This document shows, in pieces, positions 6,686 to 15,097 of a stretch of DNA of 64,000 nucleotides. Below the pieces are notes generated by a model. That model did no database searches. It saw nothing but the letters and a program-made list of their open reading frames with translations, and was not told where the DNA came from. Origin of the DNA: Streptomyces longispororuber (GTDB taxonomy: Bacteria; Actinomycetota; Actinomycetes; Streptomycetales; Streptomycetaceae); the NCBI RefSeq assembly GCF_014656095.1, contig NZ_BNBT01000005.1, positions 1 through 64,000 on the forward strand. Direction: 5' to 3'. The position numbers were made by a program, and so were the translations under genes. Numbering within the stretch: position 1 is the first letter of the stretch; every line of letters starts with the position of its first letter.

Positions 6686-8844
6686 ATGGCCCTGCGTCTC
6701 GGCGAGCTGGTCGGCTTCATCCGCGCGGACGACTCCGGCTGGCGCGCGGGCCTGTCCTCCGCCGAGCTGCGCCTGCGCGGCCTCCAGCGCTCCGCCGACG
6801 GCACGCTGCGCGACCTTCGCGGGCGTTTCGTCTCCGAGGGTGAGGCCGCGGGCGATCGCCGCCGGTGCCGTGGCGGCCGGGCTCGCCGTGAAGGCGTTCA
6901 GCCTCGCGGTGGGCCCGCAGATGGAGGGCGTCGCCGAGGTCGCCAAGCTCGCCGAGGAGGCGCAGAAGGCTGCGGCCTCCGGCGCGGCGGACGCGGCCGA
7001 GAAACAGAAGGCGTATGCCGATGCGCTGGCCGAGCTCCCGCCCGCGACGCGTGCGACAGCGAAGGCCTTCATCGGCCTGAAGGACAACTACAAGTCCTGG
7101 TCGGACAGCCTGGCACCGACCACGATGCCGCTGCTCACGCGCGGCATCGAACTCCTGTGGAATCTGCTGCCGAGCCTGACGCCGTTCGTGCGGGCAGCGG
7201 CGAGCACGTTCTCGTCCTTCTTCGACGACCTCGAAGAAGGGGTGAAGTCTGCCCGCTTCAAGGAGTGGGTGGCCGACACCCCGGCGGCGGCCGGGCCCGC
7301 GCTCCGCAACTTCCTGACGGTCCCGCGGAACCTGGTGGTCGGCTCTGCCGGGGTCCTGCACGCCTTCCTGCCGATGTCGGCCGGGGTGACCAGCGGACTG
7401 GTGGACATGTCGGCGGCGTTCGCCCGCTGGGGCATCTCGCTGGAGGACTCCGAGGGGTTCGCCGAGTTCCTGGAGATGGCACGCGAGGGCGGCGCCACCT
7501 TGGGGCAGCTCGCCATCACCGTCTGCGGGCTGCTGATCGCTATGGGGCCGCTGATCGGCTTGACCACGCAGGTGGCGCTCGTGCTGGCGCAGGTCGTCAA
7601 CGCGCTGCCGCCGAGCGCGCTGTCGGCGCTGGCGACCGCGATCGTCCTGGTCGTCGTCGGGATGAAGGCGTGGGCGGTCGGCGCCCGCGCCATCGCGGTC
7701 GTCAACCGGATCATGGCGGCCTCGACGTGGACGGCGATTGCGGGCTGGCTGCGGATGATGGCCGTTGGCGGGCTGGCCTACGCGCGGGTCGCGAAGGCCG
7801 CGGTCTCTCGGCTGCGCGCGCGGCGGTCGCGTGGGCGGGCGCGGCGCTGCGGTCCATGGCCGTGTTCGTTCGTCGCCCAACCGGTCCGTACGGCGGCGGT
7901 GGCCGTTGCCCAGTTCGCGCTCATGGCCGCGCGGGTGATCGCCTGGGCCGCGGTCATGGCCGCGCAGTGGCTGATCGCCATGGGCCCGATCGGCTGGGTG
8001 ATCCTGGCCGTGACCGCCCTGGTCGCGCTGGTCATCACGAAGTAGGACACGGTCAAGCAGTACACCCTCATCGCCTTGACGGCCGTCCGTACGGCCGTCG
8101 CTGCGGCGGTCCAGGGCGTCCTCGCCGTCGTCGCCTGGCTCGGACGGGTGCCCGGCTGGGTTCTGGGCTGGTTCACCAGCGCCAAGACCGGGGCGGTCAG
8201 CGCCATGCGGTCACTGGTCGCCTGGCTCGCCGGGCTGCCGGGCCGGGTCCGCTCCGCGATCTCGGGCCTGCTCGGCGTTCTGCGCGGCGTCGCCGTCGCC
8301 GCGTTCAATGCCTTCCGCGCCGCAGCGGCCGCGCGCGGCGGTGTTCCTCGCTTTGATCCGCGGTCTACCTGCGCGGACGTCGGCGGCGATCGGCTCCCTG
8401 CGTGGCCTGGTCGGCAAGGGTAAGGACATCGCCCGTGGCCTGTACGACGGTGTCCGTTCGATGGGCGGCTGGCTGAAGTCGTCGCTGACCAGCTTCGCCA
8501 AGAGGATCATCCCCGGTCCCATCGCGCGTGCCCTGCGCATCGGCAGCCCCTCGCGCCTGATGGCCGACCAGATCGGGCGGTGGATTCCGCCCGGCATCCT
8601 CCAGGGCGCCGAGGCCGAGGCACCGGCCATGAACAAGGGCCTGGCCAACCTCGTCACCACGCCTCCGCCGAGCCAGGCAGCCACGGCCGCCGGCACGCGC
8701 GCGGGCGCCCCGGCCGCGGGCGGCGGCCGGACGGTCGTGGAACTGCGCTCCAGCGGCAGCCGGGTCGACGACATGCTCCTGGAGATCCTCCGCGACGCCG
8801 CGGCCGTGCGCGGCGGCGACGTCCAGCTCGTCCTCGGGAGGTGA
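6686..8844 (+). pseudogene. Phage tape measure protein, multiply broken
   Basis: ATG at 6686 follows GGGAGGTGG and encodes MALRLGELVGFIRADDSGWR then AGLSSAELRLRGLQRSADGT, a typical tape-measure N-terminus. The frame slips near 6840 into a second frame holding hydrophobic Ala/Val-rich segments (around 7500-7800 and 7930-8040) and the FSSFFDDLEEG region. A 60-bp stretch near 7800-7860 is read in the first frame again. An in-frame TAG occurs at 8043-8045, and from about 8340 a third frame gives the usual C-terminus with LRIGSPSRLMADQIGRWIPP and DDMLLEILRDAAAVRGGDVQ. Total coding length is about 720 codons, shorter than most relatives. At least four lesions make it non-functional. Confidence 0.8.
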
Positions 8845-9100
8845 CCACGTGGCCTTTCCCCGAGACCCCGCTGGGCCTGCGCATCGAGATCCAGGCGGGC
8901 GAGGTGTGGACGGACATCACGGGAGACGTCCGCACTCGCGATCCGATCACGCACGCACGCGGCATCCGCAACAGCAGCACGGGCGCGGACCCGGCCTCGG
9001 CGCCGCTGACGATCAACAACCGCGACGGCCGGTAGTCGCCGCGCAACGCGATGAGCCCGTACTCCAGGCTCATCGGCCGCAACACGCCCTTACGCCTCTA
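8841..9100 (+). pseudogene. Phage distal tail protein, 5' part, nonsense-mutated and split by an IS
   Basis: GTG at 8841 overlaps the tape-measure stop. The frame gives TWPFPETPLGLRIEIQAG, VWTDITGDVRTRDPITHARG, and PLTINNRDGR, then TAG at 9033-9035. Reading through it continues in frame as SPRNAMSPYSRLIGRNTPL, the expected family sequence NNRDGRYSPRNP...LIGRNTP with Tyr replaced by the stop. The IS630-family element enters at the TA dinucleotide 9099-9100, and the remainder of the gene resumes at 11253. Confidence 0.7.
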
Positions 9101-9129
9101 GTGCCGCGTCAGGCAACGTTCGCCCTGTC
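9101..9129 (+). repeat. Left terminal inverted repeat of the IS630-family element
   Basis: Begins GTGCCGCGTCAGGCAACGTT, directly after the TA target. It pairs with 11222-11250, with two mismatches, at repeat positions 8 and 13. Confidence 0.85.
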
Positions 9130-10254
9130 GACGATCTCCTGTAGACGTTGGTCGTGGGCGTGGCGGTTCCCCCAAATGATGTAGCGGCGGATCATGCTGC
9201 CCTGTTCCTTGTGGGTGGTGTGGTCGGTGCCGTCGAGGGTGAAGTACCGCAGGGCGGTGAACTGGGCCTCGATGCGGTTGAGCCAGGAGGTGTTCGTCGG
9301 CGTGTACGCGATCTCGACGTTGTTCGCGGTGGCCCAGTCGCCGACGCGCTGGCATTTTCTCGTGGTCAGGTGCGGGGAGAAGTTGTGACAGACGATCGCG
9401 ATGCGGACCTGGGCCGGGTGAGGGTGCGCAGGTAGCGGCAGAACTCCAGGAACTGGGTGCGCTTCTTGATCGGCTTGATGTGGCCGTAGAGCTTGTCCCG
9501 GGCCAGGTCCAGGGCTGCGAACAGATGGCACATGCCGCCGTAGCGGTTGTAGGTGGCCCGCCGCCTGCGGCGCGGTTCCCGGTCGGGGTCCTTGTGCTTG
9601 CCTCCGTGTTCGGCCGACTGACGGCCGGGGTGCGGCATCAGGTTGAGAGGCCCGAACTTGTCCACGCAGAAGACCACTTCGGGCTCGCCGTCCTCGGGTA
9701 TGACCTCGCCGTCGGCGATCGCGTAGAGGTGCTCGACTCGGGCCTTCTTGGCTGCGTAGTCCGGATCGCGGGAGGTCTTCCAGGTCTTCATGCGTTGAAA
9801 GGAGATGTCTTCCTCGCGGAGCAGGATGCGCAGGCCCTCGTGGCTGATGTCGTCGACCACCCCCTCGGCAACCAGGAAGTCCGCCAGCTTGGCCAGGCTC
9901 CAGATGGAGAACGGCAGGTCGTGCTCGGTCGGCTTCGACTTCGCGATCTCCTTGATCTCGCGCCGCTCGGGCAGTGTGAAGGTCTTCGGCCGGCCGCCCT
10001 TGTACTTCGCGTACAGCGAGTCGAAGCCGTCCGTGTTGGAGTTGTGGATCACATCCCTCACCCGGTCCGCGCTGGTGAACGACACCTCGGCGATCTTCGC
10101 CACCACCGGCAGGCCCTGCGCGGACAGCAGGACCATCTGGGCCTGCCGCCATGTCACCACTTGACCCGGTGCCTCTGCGGATGATCCGCAGCACGCGTTG
10201 TCCCTCGTCATCGTCGATCTGTCGAACCTGAACTCTCTCGGCCACGCCGACCAT
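9109..10254 (-). pseudogene. IS630-family transposase, inactivated
   Basis: The N-terminal part (VAERVQVRQIDDDEGQRVLR) and HTH region (VVTWRQAQMVLLSAQGLPVV, KIAEVSFTSADRVRDVIHNS) are in different frames, joined by a shift near 10165. The main frame then runs through GRPKTFTLPERREIKEIAKS and VVFCVDKFGPLN, which holds the first catalytic Asp. A second shift near 9410 leads to the C-terminal frame, IAIVCHNFSPHLTT ... PTNTSWLNRIEAQFTALRYF. Family members have D-N-x-S-P-H at the second catalytic position; here that Asp is His. Two frameshifts plus loss of a DDE residue mean no transposition activity. The third catalytic Glu (NRIEAQF) is kept. Confidence 0.85.
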
Positions 10255-10321
10255 TTCAGTGAACGCGCCGATCGGGATCCGGGTTCCCGATCGGCGCGTC
10301 GCGGGACTGCGGTCGGCGGTA

Positions 10322-11053
10322 TCAGCCGAGGTGCCGGGCGAAGAACCTCAGTGTGCTCTCCAGCTCGAATGCCGGGATCTCCCCGTGTTTGCCGGGGTTG
10401 GCGTGCAACGTTTTCTCGGCCGAGGCCAAGGCGTCGAACAAAGCCAAGCTCTGAACCCGCGGGACCCGCTCATCGTCCCACTGCACCAAGAACTCCACTG
10501 GGACGGTGATCCGCGCGGCGGCCTCGGCCGACGCCAGCGCCCCGCCCAAGCCAAGTACTGCCGCACGGACCCGCGGTTCGGCAGCGACGAAGGGAACACC
10601 GAGTCCGCATCCCAGCGAGACCCCCCAGTAGCCCACCGGGCCGACGCCAACGTGCGCAAGTTGCTGAACCGCGTCCAGGACGGCTCGCCATTCCGGCACG
10701 GTCTGGCGGGCCACGAGTGCCTGGAAGCCGGCGATCAGCGGGGCCAACTCTTCACCGGCTTCCACGCGAGCCTGGTTCTCAGTCGCGATCCGGTCGTAGT
10801 CCTCAATCTTCGGCCGGTCGCCATGGGCGGGAACGTCGACTGCGACGACCGCGAACCCGCATTCAGTCACGAAGCGGCGTGCACGAGCCAGGACGTCAGG
10901 AGCCTTCTTGTGCTGACCGCCACCGTGTCCCATCAAGACGAGCGGACGAGTGGCGACGGCGCCTTCCGGCGTCCACAACACGCCAGGAATATCACCGAGG
11001 GTGAAGAGCTGTTCGGGGACGCCGCCGGACGACGTCTCAGAGATGAAGCGCAT
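10322..11053 (-). CDS. Alpha/beta hydrolase (dienelactone-hydrolase-like), IS passenger
   Basis: The intact 243-residue enzyme lies wholly inside the IS630-family inverted repeats, co-oriented with the transposase. It opens MRFISETSSGGVPEQLFTLG. An oxyanion-loop motif GHGGGQHK lies near residue 50. The nucleophile elbow is GYWGVSLGCG (Ser near residue 146). An acid lies in QWDDERVP and a C-terminal His in KHGEIPAF, completing a Ser-Asp-His triad. There is no signal peptide, so it is cytosolic. A TTGACA hexamer (minus strand, 11123-11128) sits about 70 bp upstream of the ATG at 11053. Substrate is unknown. An unbroken frame beside a wrecked transposase suggests recent or continuing selection. 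Confidence 0.8.
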   Translation of the reverse strand: MRFISETSSGGVPEQLFTLGDIPGVLWTPEGAVATRPLVLMGHGGGQHKKAPDVLARARRFVTECGFAVVAVDVPAHGDRPKIEDYDRIATENQARVEAGEELAPLIAGFQALVARQTVPEWRAVLDAVQQLAHVGVGPVGYWGVSLGCGLGVPFVAAEPRVRAAVLGLGGALASAEAAARITVPVEFLVQWDDERVPRVQSLALFDALASAEKTLHANPGKHGEIPAFELESTLRFFARHLG

Positions 11054-11221
11054 AGCGATTCATGCCTTTCGGGATGCCTCTGCGGGCACTCCCTAGGCCA
11101 TGCGAGGGAGGGAGGCCCGACCTGTCAAAGCGTTGATCGGTCTCACCTCCTCAGTTCGCAGCAGTGCACGGCGGCAGGAAGGTATCACGAAGGGCTCCGC
11201 CCTGGCCCGGGCGGGGATGCC

Positions 11222-11250
11222 GACAGGGCGAACGTTGTCTGATGCGGCAC
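11222..11250 (-). repeat. Right terminal inverted repeat of the IS630-family element
   Basis: Ends ...GATGCGGCAC before the flanking TA at 11251-11252. It is the partner of 9101-9129. Confidence 0.85.
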
Positions 11251-11252
11251 TA

Positions 11253-11600
11253 GCTGCTTGGCGGCCCCCGCTTCCTCGACCTCGACGGCTCACCGGACAC
11301 GTACGCCTCCACCTCCGACACGGCGGCGCGGGGCATCACCGGCGACCTGAACCTGCGCATCAAGGCGGGGGCGTCCTGGACGCGCCGGGCGCCCGGACGC
11401 TGATCGGCAAGTGGGAGACGGCCGGTGACCGACGGTCGAACCTGCTCCAGTTGACGGACGGCCTGTCTGTTGGCCGTCGCGGCGTCCGTGGATTTCAGCG
11501 TGACGGCGTCGGCGTCTCCGGCCGTGGCGCACGCGGACGAGGACGTCGTCCAGGAGCAGCATGCGCCGGCGCTGGTGCCTGCTCCGCTGTGTGACCGCGG
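11253..11600 (+). pseudogene. Phage distal tail protein, 3' part after the IS
   Basis: The sequence resumes with GGPRFLDLDGSPDTYASTSD, TAARGITGDLNLRIKAG, then a one-base shift near 11395 and RTLIGKWETAGDRRSNLLQL. This is the lectin-like domain that follows LIGRNTP in actinophage distal tail proteins. Removing the IS and one TA joins both halves in one frame, with a TAG codon exactly at the target site. So the gene may already have carried this stop when the element landed. Homology becomes faint beyond about 11560. Confidence 0.6.
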
Positions 11601-12111
11601 TGGGGGTGACACAGGCCCCGGTTGGATGTCCGGCAGAGCGCTGACCGCGGCTGGGTGCCCGGAAGGCCCCGGCTCGTCGGTCAGTTGCTCGGGAGGGCTC
11701 CAGCCGGATGTCGACGGCCACCTACCGAACGACGCTTGGGGGCCGTGGTGTTGACAGACGAGAGGCGGCGCGCCTCATTCGGCACCAGCAGGTGTCTGCG
11801 GGTGCTTCCGGTCGAGTTTCGGATTGTCAAGATCGTCCTTGGGGCCCTTGCGGTGACTGGCCGTCAGCTCCGCCTCGGCCCGGTACTGGTGATGCTCGGC
11901 CACTCGCTTCCCGACGTTCCCGCAGCGCGCGTGTGCTACTGCCCGGTTGCGGTCGCGTGGCGTCGTGGGGGCCGGGGAGTTGTCCGGGAATCCTCACGGA
12001 ATTGTCCGTGATCGGTAACGAAGGGAGCGCTTCGCCTGCGGGGCTCGTCCTGCGAGGTGGCCGCAAGGTGGCCCGGGGGATCGGCCAGGAATTGTGTGAG
12101 AGGGGCGGGGC
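11601..12111. other. Unassigned right flank of the prophage
   Basis: No gene with family features, tRNA or clear attachment-site repeat was seen. The last 50 bp supply the ribosome site (GAGAGGGGCGGGGC) of the next gene. The right prophage boundary probably lies somewhere in here. Confidence 0.35.
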
Positions 12112-12885
12112 ATGACACGGCATCGTGGTGGGCGGAGCTGGTACAGCAAGGTGATCGGGGCGGCGTTGGGGGTGACGGTGCTGGCCACCGGTGCCTCGGT
12201 GTGGACCGCGCAGGCCGGTGGCGCGGACGAGCCGGCGCCGAAGGCCTCCGCGTCGGCCACGCCGGGCAGTGACGTCAAGCCGGTCGACGAGTCCATCGTG
12301 CACGCCTCGGAGGAGGGGAAGCGCGGCGTCAACATCACCATCGACGACGGCCCCGACCCCGTGTGGACGCCCCGGGTTCTCGACCTGCTGCGCGAGTACA
12401 AGGTGAAGGCCACGTTCTGCATGGTCGGGACGCAGGCGCAGGCGCACCCCGACCTCGTGAAGAAGGTCGTCGCGGCCGGGCACCGGCTGTGCGACCACTC
12501 GGTGTCGCACAACACCGCCATGGACAAGGACACCCAGGCCTATCAGTCGCGGCAGATCCTCGACGCCGAACGCATGATCACCAAGGCTTCCGGGGGCGTG
12601 CGGCCCCTGTACTACCGGGCGCCCGGTGGGGCCTTCACCCCGTACAGCCGTAAGCTCGCCGCTTCCCGGGGCATGCGCCCGCTGGGCTGGAACGTGGACA
12701 CCAAGGACTTCGAGCGGCCGGGTACGGACGCCATCGTCGCCACCGTCCAGCGGGAGCTGTCCAACGGCCCCACCCTCCTCTTCCACGACGCGGGCGGCGA
12801 CCGCACCCAGACCGTCGAGGCCCTGCGCCGCCTCCTGCCCTGGCTCAAGCAGCAGGGGTACTCCTTCGGCTTCCCGGTGCGATGA
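12112..12885 (+). CDS. Secreted polysaccharide deacetylase (CE4/NodB domain)
   Basis: The 257-residue protein has a Sec-type signal (basic start, hydrophobic segment about 13-33, AQA near 35) and then a NodB homology domain. CE4 motif 1 is TIDDGP (76-81, catalytic base and metal Asp). Motif 2 is HSVSH (129-133, two metal His). Motif 3 is RAPGGAF (169-175). GWNVDTKDF and LLFHDAGG supply motifs 4 and 5. These enzymes remove acetyl groups from chitin, peptidoglycan or xylan with a divalent metal; the substrate here cannot be chosen. It stands alone beside the prophage edge with no operon partner. All catalytic residues are present. Confidence 0.85.
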   Translation: MTRHRGGRSWYSKVIGAALGVTVLATGASVWTAQAGGADEPAPKASASATPGSDVKPVDESIVHASEEGKRGVNITIDDGPDPVWTPRVLDLLREYKVKATFCMVGTQAQAHPDLVKKVVAAGHRLCDHSVSHNTAMDKDTQAYQSRQILDAERMITKASGGVRPLYYRAPGGAFTPYSRKLAASRGMRPLGWNVDTKDFERPGTDAIVATVQRELSNGPTLLFHDAGGDRTQTVEALRRLLPWLKQQGYSFGFPVR

Positions 12886-13157
12886 CAGCCGCGCCGAGGA
12901 GCGTGCCCTCATCGACATCTCTGTGCTGGAACGAGCGTTCTATCCACGCCGCGTTATGGTCGTCGGCCGTGGCGGCGGGCGATGTCGTTCCGGGCCGGGT
13001 GCAGCTTCGCGCCTTCCCCTCGTATCACCGTGAAGCCGTACGCCCGCCTGCGACGGTGCCCTCCTCGCGGTTCCCGCCCGCGTACGGCAGGTCGTTCACG
13101 ACGCTGGCGGGGCTTCGCCCCTGCCCGCCGGCGCGAGCCCCTTGCCGCCGACCCGGT

Positions 13158-13619
13158 TCAGGCGTTGGTGGGATCGTTCGCGGGCGTGAGGCGGATGCCG
13201 GTGACCAGGTCGGGGTGGATACGGACCGCGTAGTCCATGGTGCGGTCCACCCAGGGGTGGAGCAGCGCCTGGTAGCGGGCCAGTTCGCGGGGGTCGGTGA
13301 CCAGGCGGGCGTAGCCGGTGACGACCACGCTCCAGCCCAGGTGCCTGACGGGGTCGATGGCGTCGGCCTCGTAGGCGACGACGACGCCCGAGCCCGCCGA
13401 GTGGGTGTGCGAGGTCAGGGCCGAGCCCTCGTGGGTGCGGATGACGATGTCCCCGCCGTCGAGGAGGTGGTTGACGGGGCGGATCGTGGGGAGCGCGTGC
13501 TGGGTGAAGACGACCCTGCCCAGGGAGACGGTGCCCAGCAGCCGGAGGGCTTCGGCACTGTCGAGGTGCACGCTGTGCCGGGGTCCGGCGGCGGGGCGCA
13601 GGCTGCTGTCGGCGGTCAT
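13158..13619 (-). CDS. Pyridoxamine 5'-phosphate oxidase-like split-barrel flavoprotein
   Basis: The 153-residue protein starts at ATG 13619. The sequence SAEALRLLGTVSLGRVVFTQ, ALPTIRPVNHLLDGGDIVIR and GWSVVVTGYARLVTDP is the FMN-binding split barrel of the PNPOx-like family that is abundant in DevR/OsdR dormancy regulons. Such proteins bind FMN, F420 or heme and reduce small molecules or nitro compounds. It is divergent from the osdR-like regulator, and the 510-bp spacer carries two copies of the AGGGCCGNNCGGCCCT palindrome. Control by that regulator is therefore likely. Substrate is unknown. Confidence 0.75.
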   Translation of the reverse strand: MTADSSLRPAAGPRHSVHLDSAEALRLLGTVSLGRVVFTQHALPTIRPVNHLLDGGDIVIRTHEGSALTSHTHSAGSGVVVAYEADAIDPVRHLGWSVVVTGYARLVTDPRELARYQALLHPWVDRTMDYAVRIHPDLVTGIRLTPANDPTNA

Positions 13620-13848
13620 GGGGAGGCTTCCGTACGGGTTCGTGACGTACTGCCGGATGTTCTCGGCAGGCGTGCCGGTGCCGCGGCGGCGCCGATGGCC
13701 GCGGTGTCGCTTCCTGCCGGGCGGTACGGCATCCGCGCGTCCTTTCGCACGTCGCAGGTGGAGCCCGCCGCGCCCCGGACGCGTCCGCCGGGGGACCCGC
13801 GATGGGCGCGAGTCATGTCATTCGAACGCCCTTGGCACGGGCGGCGGT

Positions 13849-13864
13849 AGGGCCGTTCGGCCCT
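13849..13864. promoter_or_regulatory. Palindromic operator candidate, OsdR-box copy 1
   Basis: AGGGCCG-TT-CGGCCCT, perfect 7-bp arms, lies between the flavoprotein and osdR-like genes. Confidence 0.6.
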
Positions 13865-14011
13865 CGTCCGTGTCCCGGGGGCCTGTCCGGCGGGCGTCCC
13901 GCCGGCCGGACGTCCTGCCGCGCACCGGGCGGCCCGTCGACGCCGTGCTCCCGCGGTCGGTGTCCGTACGGCGTTCCCGTATCGGCGGATGATGGGGACG
14001 GGGCGCGCGAA

Positions 14012-14029
14012 CAGGGCCGATCGGCCCTG
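14012..14029. promoter_or_regulatory. Palindromic operator candidate, OsdR-box copy 2
   Basis: CAGGGCCGATCGGCCCTG is a perfect 18-bp palindrome about 100 bp upstream of the osdR-like start. Confidence 0.65.
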
Positions 14030-14129
14030 GTCCCTCGGCCCCGAGCCGAGAAGGATCCCCACCGGGACACCCCCTCCGCGCGCCTCGGCGAGGGAGACCG
14101 GTCGGACGCCGACGACACAGGAGCACGGG

Positions 14130-14810
14130 ATGGCGGACAGTGAGCAGAGCGGCCCCGACACCCCGGTCCGGGTCTTCCTGCTGGACGACCACGAGGTGGT
14201 CCGGCGCGGGGTGCACGACCTGCTGAACGACGAGGCCGACATCACCGTGGTCGGGGAGGCCGCCACCGTCGAGCAGGCGCTCGTCCGCGTCCCCGCGCTG
14301 CGCCCGCACGTGGCGGTCCTCGACGTCCGGCTGCCGGACGGCGACGGCGTCACCGTGTGCGGGGAGCTGCGTTCCCGCATGCCGGACCTGGCCTGCCTGA
14401 TGCTGACCTCGTTCGACGACGAGGAGGCCCTGCTCGACTCGATCATGGCGGGCGCGTCCGGGTACGTCCTGCAGATCCAGGGCACCGACCTGGTGGCGGC
14501 CGTGCGTACGGTGGCCCGTGGCCAGTCCCTTCTCGACCCGAGCGCCACCGCCAAACTGATGGCCCGGCTCCGCGGCGAGCAGCGGAAGCGGGAGGAGCCG
14601 GAGGGGCTGACCGAGCGGGAGCGGGAGATCCTGGACCTGGTCGGCGAGGGGCTGACCAACCGCCAGATCGGCCGACGGCTGTACCTGGCCGAGAAGACGG
14701 TGAAGAACCACATCTCCCGGCTCCTCGCCAAGCTCGGCGTCGAACGGCGCATCCAGGCCGCCGTGATCGCCACCGAGGCCCGCGACCGGCTGCGGCGGGA
14801 GGGCCGCTGA
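14130..14810 (+). CDS. osdR: OsdR/DevR-type LuxR response regulator
   Basis: The 226-residue protein starts at ATG 14130 after AGGAG. The receiver domain (15-130) has acidic DD19-20, phospho-acceptor Asp65 ([10 protein letters not shown]) and Thr93. The C-terminal LuxR/GerE helix-turn-helix runs from [20 protein letters not shown] to [20 protein letters not shown], the diagnostic DevR/DosR/OsdR form. The usual receiver Lys is missing: relatives read GYVLKQI or GYVVKDI, here GYVLQIQ, apparently a one-codon loss. It is followed after 290 bp by the osdK-like kinase. Symbol is given by resemblance to the S. coelicolor OsdR/OsdK pair that answers oxygen and stress cues. Output genes probably include the neighbours with the palindromic box. 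Confidence 0.8.
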   Translation: MADSEQSGPDTPVRVFLLDDHEVVRRGVHDLLNDEADITVVGEAATVEQALVRVPALRPHVAVLDVRLPDGDGVTVCGELRSRMPDLACLMLTSFDDEEALLDSIMAGASGYVLQIQGTDLVAAVRTVARGQSLLDPSATAKLMARLRGEQRKREEPEGLTEREREILDLVGEGLTNRQIGRRLYLAEKTVKNHISRLLAKLGVERRIQAAVIATEARDRLRREGR

Positions 14811-15014
14811 GGCGGTGTCATGCCCGGCGCGTGTTGGGCGTTGCGGCTCCGGGCAGGGGAGGGCGCCCGTGGCCCCTCGCCGACCGAGGCCGGGTCACGC
14901 GGCACACCGCCGACCGCGGCGGGCCCACAGCCCGACGCCGGCCCCGCCCGAGCCGACCGCCCGCCCGAGCCCTCAGGTCCGGGTGCCGCACACGGCGGAT
15001 CCACCTGATCCTGT

Positions 15015-15059
15015 ACCGTCCCCTGCGGCCGACCGTTACCGTGAGACCACGGGGACGGT
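15015..15059. repeat. Spaced inverted repeat upstream of osdK
   Basis: Arms ACCGTCCCC (15015-15023) and GGGGACGGT (15051-15059) lie about 40 bp before the kinase start. It is a possible leader hairpin or operator. Confidence 0.4.
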
Positions 15060-15097
15060 CCGCCGTCAGCATGCTGAGGGGACGTGGAGGACAGCCG

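Larger units (their letters stand above)
9101..11250. mobile_element. IS630-family element carrying a hydrolase passenger gene (2150 bp)
   Basis: The ends are imperfect 29-bp terminal inverted repeats (9101-9129 and 11222-11250; 27 of 29 positions match). They are flanked on both sides by TA (9099-9100, 11251-11252), the signature target duplication of IS630/Tc1 elements. The transposase lies at the left end and reads leftward, with its stop codon inside the left repeat. A normal IS630 copy would end about 50 bp beyond the transposase start (near 10300). Here the right repeat is nearly 1 kb further away, and the extra DNA holds one intact alpha/beta hydrolase gene. The transposase is dead, so this copy could move only if supplied in trans. 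Confidence 0.85.
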
